Source: Cryobacterium sp. GrIS_2_6 (GTDB taxonomy: Bacteria > Actinomycetota > Actinomycetes > Actinomycetales > Microbacteriaceae). From it: a stretch of 64,000 nt of DNA. Shown here piece after piece: positions 52,193-60,590 of the stretch. Within the stretch, counting starts at the first letter, position 1. Every line of letters begins with the position of its first letter. Below the pieces are notes generated by a model that searched no databases, was not told the DNA's origin, and was given only the letters and a program-made list of their open reading frames with translations. A program made the translations under genes and the position numbers. The stretch covers positions 310,001-374,000 of the forward strand of contig NZ_JAXCHP010000001.1 of NCBI RefSeq assembly GCF_035984545.1. Direction: 5' to 3'.

Positions 52193-53276
52193 GGAGGCTG
52201 CTCAGGGCTTTGAGGGCTTCGAGGGCTTCGAGGGCGGCGAAGGGCTTCTCGATGTGGGCGAAGTGACCTGTGCCCGTGATCGTTCGCGAGACGAACCCGG
52301 GAATGACGGCGGCGAGCCGGGCGCGGTCCGAATCGGCGACGAAGATGTCCGCATCGCCCTGAATCGCGCGCACCGGGCAAGTGATGCGGGCCCAGGACCG
52401 TTCCGGGTCATGGGCTCCGGCGAGGGCGGATGCCTCGGCGAACGCCCGCGGGCGGACGTCCGTCGCGAGAGCCGAGATCACGCTCGCGGGTACGGCGTCG
52501 ACCCGGCTGAACAGCGGCGCGGTGAGCCCGCGCAACGCACCCACCCTGTTGAGCCAGCGCACAAGGCCGCGGCCGGCTGGCTCGGCGACCGCGAGGGCGC
52601 GCATGACGCCGAGCAGGGCCGTGTACCCGGGCAACAGGGTGAACCTGGTGAGCGGATGCCGCACGCTGTCGACCACCGAGAACGTCGTCGCAGAGACGAG
52701 GGAGACCGACACGGTTGCGGCAGGTTCGAGTGCGGCCAGTTCGAGGGCGAGGAATCCGCCGAGCGAGTGCCCGACGACGTGCCAGCGCTCGTAGCCGAGT
52801 GCACGGACAGTTTCGGCGATCGAGGCCGCGACGGTTGTGATGCCCTGGGCAGGCCGGATGGAGTGCCGGCCGGAGGAATCCGCTGGTTCGCTGTCGCCCC
52901 AGCCGGGCAGGTCGGGAATGATCAGGTCGGTCAGGGCGAGTGCGCCGGACGGAACGCGTCCCGTCGAGCCCGTCGAACCGCCGTTCGTCGCCGCCGAAAG
53001 GAGCGGGGTCCACGTCGTCCAGGAGCCGGCAGCCCCGTGCAGCAGAACCGTCGCCGTGTCGCTGCCTGTGCGGCGGCCGTGCCGCACGGCATGCGTACCG
53101 GAGCCGAGGCGCATCGAACTCGTGGTGAGGCCGAAGGCCCGTGCGTCGGTCGAGAGCGGGAACGGGCAATACCCATCTCGCCGCGTTTCGGTCACGTTCT
53201 TACCGGTCGGCTCGAGAGTCGTCGGCGAGGCGGGCGCCGCCTTTCGGTTGGAAGCTCGTGTCACCAGGATGGTCAT
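52152..53276 (-). CDS. Alpha/beta hydrolase whose 3' end lies in a palindromic repeat
   Basis: Hydrolase of the alpha/beta fold, 374 residues. VLLHGAAGSWTTWTPLL (about 77-93) is the oxyanion region, S171 in VVGHSLGGFLALEL is the nucleophile, IQGDADIFV holds the probable acid and GTGHFAHIEKP the histidine. The first 50 residues look unlike the family, and the true start may be ATG near residue 55 (MRLGSGTHAVRHG). The last 13 codons and the stop TAA are made by the palindromic element, and just before them is a 9 bp repeat coding for Ala-Leu-Glu. Substrate unknown. Confidence 0.8.
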   Translation of the reverse strand: MTILVTRASNRKAAPASPTTLEPTGKNVTETRRDGYCPFPLSTDARAFGLTTSSMRLGSGTHAVRHGRRTGSDTATVLLHGAAGSWTTWTPLLSAATNGGSTGSTGRVPSGALALTDLIIPDLPGWGDSEPADSSGRHSIRPAQGITTVAASIAETVRALGYERWHVVGHSLGGFLALELAALEPAATVSVSLVSATTFSVVDSVRHPLTRFTLLPGYTALLGVMRALAVAEPAGRGLVRWLNRVGALRGLTAPLFSRVDAVPASVISALATDVRPRAFAEASALAGAHDPERSWARITCPVRAIQGDADIFVADSDRARLAAVIPGFVSRTITGTGHFAHIEKPFAALEALEALKALSSLRESALSALKPMAV

Positions 53277-53505
53277 GTCTGGTGTTCGTCACCGCGGGGC
53301 GATCGGTTTGCCGACGTGGAACAGGTCGAGACCGCTCGCAGCCCGGCCCGGCCAGGCGTCGGTGTCCCGGCGGCGGAAGACGGTGTGGACCGCGTGTGGA
53401 ATAGGACCGTGCCCGGGCCCGTTGTCTGCAGGGCACCCTGCGTTTCCCTGCGCCGGCCGGTTTGGCCGCGCCCGGCGGAACTTCCGAACTACGAAAAGAG
53501 CGACT

Positions 53506-54591
53506 GTGACCCTGTTCTCCCCGCTGACCCTCGGCGACCTGCACCTGCCGAACCGACTCGTGATGGCGCCGCTGACCCGAACCCGGGCGGGCCTCGACGG
53601 CATCCCCGGACCGATGGTCATCGAGCACTATCGCCAGCGCGCGTCCCTCGGCCTGATCGTGTCGGAGGGGGTCTACCCGAGCCACGCCGGACAGGGCTAC
53701 ACCGGCCAGCCGGGACTCGTCACCGCCGAGCAGGTCGACGGCTGGCGTTCCGTCGCGTCGGCCGTGCATGAGGCCGGCGGCCTCATCGTCGCCCAGGTCA
53801 TGCACGCCGGCCGGGTCTCGCACGACCTCGTCAACGGCGGCTTCGACGTCGTCGCGCCGAGCGCGATCGCGATCGAGGGCGAGACGCACACCCCGGAGGG
53901 CAAGAAGCCATACCCCGTTCCGCACGCGCTGACCGAGGCCGAACTCCCCGGAATCGTCGCGGAATTCGTGCGGGCGTCGCAGAACGCCATCGCAGCAGGG
54001 CTCGACGGCGTCGAGATCCACAGTGCCAACGGCTACCTCCTGCACGAGTTCCTGTCACCGGCATCGAACCAGCGCACGGATGCCCACGGTGGTTCGCCCG
54101 CGAACCGCGCCCGCTTCGTGATCGAGGTCGCGACCGCTGTTGCCGCCGCGATCGGCGGCGGCCGGGTCGGGATCCGCATCTCTCCGGAGCACAACATCCA
54201 GGACGTGCTCGAGACGGATGCCGCTGAGACGCTCGCGACTTACACCGCCCTCGTGGACGGACTCGCCCCGCTCGGCCTCGCCTACCTCAGCGTGCTGCAC
54301 AAGGACCCGACCGGCGACCTGATCCAGGGACTGCGCGCGCCCTTCGGCGGACCGCTCCTGATCAACACCGGCTTCGGCACCGTCACGACCCGGGCCGAGG
54401 CCATTGCGATCCTGGCCGATGACGTTGCCGACGCCGTCGTCGTGGGGCGCGCCGTCATCGCCAACCCCGACCTCGTGCACCGCTGGCGCGACGACCTGCC
54501 GCTCAACGCCCTCGACCCGCAGACCCTCTACGGCAGCACAGCCGCCGGCTACACGGACTACCCGGCGCTCGCCACCGCCGCCGCGGAGTAA
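53506..54591 (+). CDS. Old yellow enzyme family NADH:flavin oxidoreductase
   Basis: FMN-dependent ene-reductase, 361 residues from the GTG at 53506, with AAAGAG upstream; the frame is open further left, but without family sequence. Features are LFSPLTLGDLHLPNRLVMAP near 3-22, HAGRVSH near 98, the substrate-binding IHSANGYLLHEFLSP (about 168-182), SNQRTDAHGGS and the C-terminal FMN phosphate loop GFGTVTTR with VVVGRAVIANPDL. The family is that of NemA/xenobiotic reductases. The 229 bp gap to the divergent hydrolase shows no clear operator. The IS element begins about 13 bp after its stop. Confidence 0.92.
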   Translation: MTLFSPLTLGDLHLPNRLVMAPLTRTRAGLDGIPGPMVIEHYRQRASLGLIVSEGVYPSHAGQGYTGQPGLVTAEQVDGWRSVASAVHEAGGLIVAQVMHAGRVSHDLVNGGFDVVAPSAIAIEGETHTPEGKKPYPVPHALTEAELPGIVAEFVRASQNAIAAGLDGVEIHSANGYLLHEFLSPASNQRTDAHGGSPANRARFVIEVATAVAAAIGGGRVGIRISPEHNIQDVLETDAAETLATYTALVDGLAPLGLAYLSVLHKDPTGDLIQGLRAPFGGPLLINTGFGTVTTRAEAIAILADDVADAVVVGRAVIANPDLVHRWRDDLPLNALDPQTLYGSTAAGYTDYPALATAAAE

Positions 54592-54653
54592 CCCGCCCCC
54601 CCTCTGCGTCAAGCTGGTTGTGAGTCAGTTCACGATCAGTAGGAGTCAGAGGA

Positions 54654-55058
54654 ATGTCGATTAGTCCAGGGTTCACTGTGGTGGAGATCCGCGAGTTTGT
54701 TCATGAGTATCACCGGCAACCGCATGGTCAGAAAGGTGCCTGGTTAGCGGGACAGCCGGTCTCGCATGCGATGCTGACGCGGTGGAGCGCCGCGGTGTAT
54801 GGCGGTGATCTGGACCGGGGTCTGGTTCCGCGAGAGGGTAGGGCTATGACTGTTCCCCCTCGTAAGCGCACGGCGCTGGAGAAATCACGGGCCGCTGAGC
54901 GCGCGGCGCACGCGGCTGAGGTTGCGAAACTGAGCGCGCGGGTGCGCGAGTTGGAGGACACGAACAACACGCTGGGAAAAGCTATCGGGCTCTTGCACGC
55001 GATGAGCGAGGAAGAGCCCGCACCCACCCCGACGACATCCGATCCGTCCGGTTCCTGA
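54654..55058 (+). CDS. IS3-family transposase OrfA
   Basis: The protein has 134 residues. An N-terminal helix-turn-helix-like part (residues 8-50) is followed by a coiled coil (about 70-105, RAAERAAHAAEVAKLSARVR with regular leucines) of the kind that lets IS3 OrfA multimerise. Within NTLGKAIGLLH the DNA reads GGGAAAAG at 54974-54981, a candidate A-AAA-G slippage site; one step back leads into the orfB frame, which is open from there. The tail after that point is Pro/Thr/Ser-rich and would be lost in the fused protein. Confidence 0.85.
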   Translation: MSISPGFTVVEIREFVHEYHRQPHGQKGAWLAGQPVSHAMLTRWSAAVYGGDLDRGLVPREGRAMTVPPRKRTALEKSRAAERAAHAAEVAKLSARVRELEDTNNTLGKAIGLLHAMSEEEPAPTPTTSDPSGS

Positions 55059-55117
55059 AGCTCGAGAACACGCTCGTCGGTGACCTGACGCGTTTAACGG
55101 GGTCGCAACGCCGCGCT

Positions 55118-56074
55118 TTGGTCCTCGCGGGCGTGGCCCGCTCAACGTGGCAGTACCGGCAGAAGCCCCGCGCCCGGGTGCCCGAACCCATCGCGCAGAA
55201 AGACCGCGCGTACTTGTCCCGGATCCCCACGACGGATCGGAAGGTGATCGCGGAACAGATCACGACGGGGTGGACGGCGGGGCATTCCGTCGATCACACC
55301 TTTGCGAGCGTCTGGGACCAGGGTGTGATGCTCGCCGGGCGCCGGTCCTGGTGGCGGATCGCCGCCGACCTCACCGATCAGAGCACCCGCCCCGTCGTGC
55401 CCACCGGGCGTGGGTCTCGAACACCCCGCCAGAAGCCGGTGCTGGTAGCGACCGGGCCTGGGCAGGTGTGGTCCTGGGACATCACCGACCTCCGCTGCCC
55501 GTGGCGGGGCACAACGTTCAAGGCGTATTCCATCATCGATATCTACTCGCGCACGATCGTCGGCTGGCGGGTCGAGGAACGCGAGAGCGACCACCTCGCC
55601 GTGGAGATGTTCCAGAGCGCGTTCGACCAATACGGCACCCCCAAGTTCGTGCACGCCGATTCCGGGCCCGCGATGCGTTCGGGCGCTCTGGCCGATCTCC
55701 TCGCCGAGCACAAGGTGACTAAAACCCACAACCGGCCCTATGTGTCCAACGACAACCCGTTCTCCGAGTCTGAATTTCGCACAATGAAGTACCGGCCCAA
55801 CTACCCCGGAACGTTCGAGAGTCTTCAGGCCGCCCGCGACCACCTGGCCGAGTACGTGCCTTGGTACAACACGACCCACAAGCATTCCGGCATCGCGTTA
55901 TTCACGCCCCAGCAAGTCCACGACGGCTCCTGGAAGCAGGCCCACCGCATCCGCGACATGGCACTGCAGACCTACCACCAGAACCACCCGGAACGATTCC
56001 ACTCGCGGCCGACTACACCCGCACCAGCCGGCACCGTTGGAATCAACATCCCCAAGGAAACTGTCAAAAGCTAG
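55118..56074 (+). CDS. IS3-family transposase OrfB (DDE integrase)
   Basis: The DDE transposase part has 318 residues from a TTG at 55118, but the frame is open upstream to about 54977, so the working product is probably the OrfAB fusion made by frameshift. A helix-turn-helix-like HTH_21 region is followed by the rve integrase core. The catalytic residues are D in VWSWDITDL, D in KFVHADSGPAM, and E in NDNPFSESEFRTMKYRP. The C-terminus has HSGIALFTPQQVHDG, typical of IS3 OrfB. The reading frame shows no damage. Confidence 0.93.
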   Translation: MVLAGVARSTWQYRQKPRARVPEPIAQKDRAYLSRIPTTDRKVIAEQITTGWTAGHSVDHTFASVWDQGVMLAGRRSWWRIAADLTDQSTRPVVPTGRGSRTPRQKPVLVATGPGQVWSWDITDLRCPWRGTTFKAYSIIDIYSRTIVGWRVEERESDHLAVEMFQSAFDQYGTPKFVHADSGPAMRSGALADLLAEHKVTKTHNRPYVSNDNPFSESEFRTMKYRPNYPGTFESLQAARDHLAEYVPWYNTTHKHSGIALFTPQQVHDGSWKQAHRIRDMALQTYHQNHPERFHSRPTTPAPAGTVGINIPKETVKS

Positions 56075-56109
56075 CCCACGTGACTCCACACAGCTTGACA
56101 TCGAGCGCC

Positions 56110-56200
56110 CCGAACCAATTCGACGGACTTTTTGAGTTTTTGGGCCGGTTTTCGCCCGCCCACCTGCTGGAAACCTAAAATCTCCGTCGAATTGGTTCGG
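56110..56200. repeat. 91 bp element with 18 bp perfect terminal inverted repeats
   Basis: CCGAACCAATTCGACGGA (56110-56127) is repeated exactly in inverted form at 56183-56200. The 55 bp between are AT-richer at both ends (TTTTTGAGTTTTTGGG near the left, CCTAAAATC near the right). It starts 10 bp after the IS3 right end. The form suggests a MITE-like mobile repeat or a long-looped hairpin. Confidence 0.8.
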
Positions 56201-56228
56201 AGCCGCGGCGACCGCGTTGCCGGCCGCG

Positions 56229-56277
56229 CTACCGGGCGGCCTCCCGCTACCGGGCGGCCTCCCGCTACCGGGCGGCC
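56229..56277. repeat. 18 bp tandem array at the aminotransferase 3' end
   Basis: The unit CTACCGGGCGGCCTCCCG occurs 2.7 times. On the aminotransferase strand each unit carries an in-frame TAG; the gene stops at the first one it meets (56265-56267), so the array repeats the stop codon and 3' end. Confidence 0.9.
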
Positions 56278-57500
56278 GGGCGCAGGCCGGCGAGCCGAGC
56301 GGCAGCCTGCTCCAGCAGGTCCACCTTTTTGCAGAAGGCGAAGCGCACGAGCGAGGCATACTGCGGCCGGTGTTCCGGACTGCAGAACGCACCGATCGGC
56401 ACGGCGACGACGCCGGCGAGGGCGGGAAGGTCGCGGCAGAAGTCCGCGCCGTCCTCGTATCCGAGCGGGGCGGCATCCGCCACTATGAAATACGAACCGC
56501 GCGGGCGCGACACGGCAAAGCCCGCGGCGACCAGGCCGCGCTCGAGGACGTCACGCTTGCCCTGCAGCGAGGCCGCGATGCCGGTGAAATACGAGTCCGG
56601 GAGATCGAGCCCCCTGGCGATCGCCGGCTGGAACGGCGCACCGTTCACGTAGGTCAGGAACTGCTTGACCGCGAGGACCGCCGTCACGAGCGCGGCGGGT
56701 GCTGTCAGCCAGCCGATCTTCCATCCGGTCGTGTTGAAGGTCTTCCCGCCGGAGGAGATCGTCACGGTGCGCTCGAAAGCCCCCGGAAGCGTCGCGACGG
56801 GCAGGTGCTGCACACCGAAGGTGAGGTGTTCGTAGACCTCGTCGGTGACGATGATCGCGTTGTGCTGTTCGGCGAGCCGCACGATGAACTCGAGCGTCTC
56901 GCGGGAGAACACGGTCCCGGTCGGATTGTGCGGGTTGTTCACGAGTATGAGGCGGGTGCGATCGGTGATCACCGCACTGAGCTCGTCGAGATCCGGCTGG
57001 AAGTCCGGCGCGTGCAGGCGCACGGTGCGATGGATGCCGCCGCCGAGTGCGATGAGGCCGCCGTACGCGTCATAGAACGGTTCGAACGTCACGACCTCGT
57101 CGCCGGGCTCGATCAGGGCGAGGATCGTCGCAGCGAGCGCCTCTGTCGCCCCCGCGGTCACGAGGACCTCGGTCTCCTGGTCGACACTGAGGCCGTAGAA
57201 ACGCTGCTGGTGGCGGGCGATCGCGTCGAGAAGAACGGGGAAGCCGCGGCCCGGCGGGTACTGGTTGAGCCCGTCCGTGATGGCCTGTCGGGCGGCGTCG
57301 AGAACCTCGATGGGTCCGTCCTCATCCGGGAACCCCTGGCCGAGATTGATCGCGCCGGTGCGGACGGCGAGCGCGCTCATCTCGGCGAAGATGGTGGCGG
57401 CGATCGTGCCGTCCGCGCCCAGCAGGCCGGCACCACGGGCCGTCCGGCGCCAGGCGCCCGACATGGCCGCGGTCGGAACTGTCTCGGGGGAGCCGTGCAT
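56265..57500 (-). CDS. PLP-dependent aminotransferase, class I/II (DapC/KAT-like)
   Basis: Fold-type I aminotransferase, 411 residues. GAINLGQGFPDEDGP (about 49-63) and NQYPPGRGFPVLLDAIARHQ, VLVTAGATEALAATILALI, ILVNNPHNPTGTVFSRE (about 187-203), TDEVYEHLTF and the PLP lysine in TISSGGKTFNTTGWKIGW (about 246-263) are all present. This branch includes kynurenine, methionine and glutamine transaminases and the annotated N-succinyldiaminopimelate aminotransferase DapC of actinobacteria. Lone gene, divergent from htrA. The 3' end is part of a tandem array. Confidence 0.88.
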   Translation of the reverse strand: MHGSPETVPTAAMSGAWRRTARGAGLLGADGTIAATIFAEMSALAVRTGAINLGQGFPDEDGPIEVLDAARQAITDGLNQYPPGRGFPVLLDAIARHQQRFYGLSVDQETEVLVTAGATEALAATILALIEPGDEVVTFEPFYDAYGGLIALGGGIHRTVRLHAPDFQPDLDELSAVITDRTRLILVNNPHNPTGTVFSRETLEFIVRLAEQHNAIIVTDEVYEHLTFGVQHLPVATLPGAFERTVTISSGGKTFNTTGWKIGWLTAPAALVTAVLAVKQFLTYVNGAPFQPAIARGLDLPDSYFTGIAASLQGKRDVLERGLVAAGFAVSRPRGSYFIVADAAPLGYEDGADFCRDLPALAGVVAVPIGAFCSPEHRPQYASLVRFAFCKKVDLLEQAAARLAGLRPAAR

Positions 57501-57703
57501 GACTCCAAACTACGACATCACCCGTGTCGGTGGCTCATGCAACCGGTTCGCAGGCGAGGATTGCTCCGCTGATCCGGCCGACCCCGGTCCATGGGCGGCC
57601 ACCCCAAGCAACATCACGGCTTCGTCATTGAATGCTCTCAGCTTGGGCGGAGGATTCGTTCAGGTTCGGGCGCGAAGCTGGCATCGCTTGGAAGGAGCAC
57701 CTC

Positions 57704-59404
57704 ATGACCGAACACCCTCAGGACCCAGACATTAATCGAGATCGTCCCGCTGACGACGTGCCCTCCGACGCCGGCCAGGCCGCCGCGTCCGGACAACCGG
57801 CCAACGCCGCCGTCCCCGCCGATACCACCGGGTACCCGGCCCCCGCCGCGAACGCGGACAACACGACCGAGGTCGTCGGCTTCCCGCAGGCCGCGCAGCC
57901 GGTTGCAGAGCAGCCGCAAAGCGTGGTCGCCCAGCAGGCGTCCGCCCCCGCCGACGTCCAGGCCGCCCAGGCCCAGCAGCAGCCCGTCGCGAACGCGTCG
58001 AACCAGGTCACCCAGCCGACGCTTTCCTACGCGACGGATGCCTTCGGCCGGCCCCTCGGTGGAGCCGACGGCTCTGTCCCGCCGCACTTCGCAGCATCGG
58101 CTGCACCTTTCTCCTACGCTCCCCAGGGTGGCGGTCCGAACGGACCGACCGGCCCGTCATCGGCCCCCCATCCGAAGGACCCGGCCCGTCGCCGTGCCGG
58201 ACTCAGCCTCGTTGCGGCGCTCGCGATCGGCGCCCTCATCGGCGGCGCATCCGGCGCCGGCGTGATGGCGCTCCTTTCCGGAGGCCAGGGCAACGGCACC
58301 CCCGTCAGCCAGGCCCAGGGTTCGAGCACCGTCGTCGTCAACAACACCGAGAGCGTCAACCAGATCACGGCAGCCACCGCGAAGGCCATGCCGAGCGTCG
58401 TCACCATCAACGCGACCAGCGGGACCTCCGGCGGCACCGGTTCCGGCGTCGTCCTCACCTCCGACGGCTATGTCCTGACCAACACCCACGTCGTGACACT
58501 CGACGGCGCGAGCGCAGACGCGACCCTCGAAGTCACGGCCAGCGACGGCAAGGTCTACAAGGCGACGATCGTCGGCACCGACCCGATCTCCGACCTCGCG
58601 GTCGTCAAACTGACCAACGCGAGCGGCCTCACCCCGATCAACTGGGCCGACTCGAGCAAGCTCAACATCGGCGACACCACGATCGCCATCGGCGCCCCGC
58701 TCGGTCTCTCCGGAACCGTCACGGACGGCATTGTCAGCGCCCTCAACCGGAGTATCTCGATCGCCTCATCGGCGGCGCCCACCACGGATACGCCGGACAC
58801 CACGGCCCCGAGCACCGACAACCCCTACTTCTGGAACTTCGACCTCCCGAACAAGGACGGAAGCGCGCAGTCGACCACTCCGAGCACGACGAGCAGCATC
58901 TCGCTCTCTGTGATCCAGACGGATGCCGCGATCAACCCCGGCAACTCCGGCGGCGCCCTGCTCAACTCCAAGGGTGAACTGATCGGCATCAACGTCGCCA
59001 TCGCCAACGCGGGCGGATCTTCCTCATCGGGAACGGCTGCCGGAAGCATCGGCGTCGGCTTCTCGATCCCGTCGAACCTCGCCAAGCGCGTCTCCGACGA
59101 GCTCATCGCCAACGGCAAGGCCACCCACGGCCTGCTCGGCGCGAGCATCACGAGCGCGACGAGCGACACGAGCAGCACGGTCGGCGCCCTCGTCAGCGAG
59201 GTCAGCTCGGGTGGCGCAGCCGAGAAGGCCGGCCTGAAGAAGGGCGACGTCGTCACAAAGTTCAACGGAGTGCCGATCACCGACGCTAAGGACCTCACCG
59301 CCCAGGTGCGGGTACTCGCCGCCGGCGCCACCGCCGAGCTCGTCTACGTCCGCGACGGCAAGTCCTACACCGTGACCGTCACGGTCGGGGAACTGTCCAG
59401 CTAG
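57704..59404 (+). CDS. HtrA/DegP-type membrane serine protease with PDZ domain
   Basis: Envelope quality-control protease, 566 residues from the ATG at 57704, which has GAAGGAG upstream. The cytosolic N-terminus (about 1-160) is Pro/Gln/Ala-rich and low complexity. One membrane helix lies near 165-193. The trypsin-like domain outside the cell has H262 in VLTNTHVV, D297 in DPISDLAVVKL and S415 in NPGNSGGALLN. A PDZ domain follows near 465-555 (GGAAEKAGLKKGDVVTKFNG). A Thr/Ser/Pro-rich insertion lies between D and S. A strong hairpin follows the stop codon. Confidence 0.94.
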   Translation: MTEHPQDPDINRDRPADDVPSDAGQAAASGQPANAAVPADTTGYPAPAANADNTTEVVGFPQAAQPVAEQPQSVVAQQASAPADVQAAQAQQQPVANASNQVTQPTLSYATDAFGRPLGGADGSVPPHFAASAAPFSYAPQGGGPNGPTGPSSAPHPKDPARRRAGLSLVAALAIGALIGGASGAGVMALLSGGQGNGTPVSQAQGSSTVVVNNTESVNQITAATAKAMPSVVTINATSGTSGGTGSGVVLTSDGYVLTNTHVVTLDGASADATLEVTASDGKVYKATIVGTDPISDLAVVKLTNASGLTPINWADSSKLNIGDTTIAIGAPLGLSGTVTDGIVSALNRSISIASSAAPTTDTPDTTAPSTDNPYFWNFDLPNKDGSAQSTTPSTTSSISLSVIQTDAAINPGNSGGALLNSKGELIGINVAIANAGGSSSSGTAAGSIGVGFSIPSNLAKRVSDELIANGKATHGLLGASITSATSDTSSTVGALVSEVSSGGAAEKAGLKKGDVVTKFNGVPITDAKDLTAQVRVLAAGATAELVYVRDGKSYTVTVTVGELSS

Positions 59405-59428
59405 CATCTCTCGTCCTCCTTCCACACC

Positions 59429-59459
59429 CTGCGCCGCCGGTCATCGACCGGCGGCGCAG
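59429..59459 (+). terminator. Terminator hairpin after htrA
   Basis: CTGCGCCGCCGGT pairs perfectly with ACCGGCGGCGCAG around CATCG, 25 bp past the stop, followed by TCGTGTTT, a weak T-rich tail. Confidence 0.8.
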
Positions 59460-59477
59460 TCGTGTTTCCGCTCCGGC

Positions 59478-60590
59478 ATGCCAGCCGTCAGGAGGCCCCC
59501 AAAGGGGTGCGCTGGTAGTCTGGACAGTCCGCAACGGAATGGACACCCGATCGAACAGGCAGCACACACCGGCGAAGCGCCCTTCATCGGCGTCTCCTAC
59601 GTGATGCCCGTGCTCAACGATGTGCTGCACGTCCGGGCCGCGGTCACGAGCCTCCTGGGCCAGGATTACACCGGTCCGTTCGACGTCACGCTGGCCCTCG
59701 CACCGAGCATCGACGGCACAGAGGAACTCGTCGCGGAACTCGCCGAACTCGACCCGCGCATCCGTGTCGTGCCCAACGAGATCGGATCGACCCCCGCCGG
59801 CCTCAACGCCGCGATCCGTGCATCCGCCTACCCCGTCGTGATCCGGGTCGACGCCCACTCCGTGCTGCCGAGCGACTATGCGCGCGTCGCCGTCGACACC
59901 CTCGAGCGCACCGGGGCAGACAACGTCGGCGGTGTCATGGACGCGCGGGGCACCGCTCCGTTCCAGCGCGCCGTCGCCCGGGCTTACGGCACCCGGATCG
60001 GCCTCGGCGGAACGCCCCTCCACGTCGGTGGGCCGGAGGGCGCCGCAGAGACGGTCTACCTCGGCTGCTTCCGCCGCGACAGTCTCCTGCGTGCCGGGCT
60101 CTTCGACGAGACCATCAAGCGCGGCCAGGACTGGGAACTCAACCGGCGCCTCCGCGAGCAGGGCGGCACGGTCTGGTTCACACCAAGGCTGCGCGTCGTC
60201 TACCGGCCCAGGCCGAGCCTGTCCAGACTCGCCCGCCAGATGCTGTCCACCGGAATGTGGCGCGGGGAACTTGCACGGCGCTTCCCCGCCGACAACGGCA
60301 TCCGCTATTTCGTGCCTCCCGTGATGGTGCTCCTCGTCACCCTCGGCGTGGCCCTGGGCCTCGCCGGCCTCGTCGTACCGCGGCTGCTGCTGGGCTGGAT
60401 CGCCCCGGTCGGATACCTGCTCGTCGTCCTCGGGGCCACCGTCGTCGTGACTCGCCCTGACGGCGGGCGCTCCGGCGTCTGGTTCCTTCTAGTCTTGCCC
60501 TGTATCCACTTCTGCTGGGGTTTCGGCTTCCTGCTCGGATACCTGAAACTAACCAGCAATATCGCGGCACGGACCGGGAGACACCCATGA
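59478..60590 (+). CDS. Family 2 glycosyltransferase with C-terminal membrane helices
   Basis: The protein has up to 370 residues; the first 35 look unlike the family, so the true start may be later (before GVSYVMPVLNDVLH). The GT-A domain has SYVMPVLND, IDGTEELVAELAE, and VIRVDAHSVLP in place of the DxD region, then the acceptor-side GQDWELNRRLREQGG. Three hydrophobic helices fill about 275-350. It resembles ExoA-like glycosyltransferases of surface polysaccharide synthesis. It overlaps the CDP-alcohol phosphatidyltransferase gene by 4 bp, first in a four-gene cluster. Confidence 0.87.
   Translation: MPAVRRPPKGCAGSLDSPQRNGHPIEQAAHTGEAPFIGVSYVMPVLNDVLHVRAAVTSLLGQDYTGPFDVTLALAPSIDGTEELVAELAELDPRIRVVPNEIGSTPAGLNAAIRASAYPVVIRVDAHSVLPSDYARVAVDTLERTGADNVGGVMDARGTAPFQRAVARAYGTRIGLGGTPLHVGGPEGAAETVYLGCFRRDSLLRAGLFDETIKRGQDWELNRRLREQGGTVWFTPRLRVVYRPRPSLSRLARQMLSTGMWRGELARRFPADNGIRYFVPPVMVLLVTLGVALGLAGLVVPRLLLGWIAPVGYLLVVLGATVVVTRPDGGRSGVWFLLVLPCIHFCWGFGFLLGYLKLTSNIAARTGRHP

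Larger units (their letters stand above)
54605..56100 (+). mobile_element. IS3-family insertion sequence, about 1.5 kb
   Basis: It carries orfA and orfB in the usual overlapping arrangement. The ends are imperfect inverted repeats: left TGCGTCAAGCTGGTTGTGAG, right (read inward on the minus strand) TGTCAAGCTGTGTGGAGTCA, sharing GTCAAGCTG and AGTCA. The outer bases are TG...CA, as in IS3. I could not see a clear target-site duplication, so ends may be off by a few bases. Both frames are open, so the element may still be active. Confidence 0.85.

Noticed and set aside
53277..53505. An extra small gene or operator between the hydrolase and the old yellow enzyme
   Set aside because: Frames are open here only as GC-rich extensions of neighbours; no palindrome or start signal stands out.
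57501..57703. A gene between the aminotransferase and htrA
   Set aside because: The frame upstream of the htrA ATG lacks a start with a ribosome-binding site and has no family sequence; it is most likely promoter DNA.
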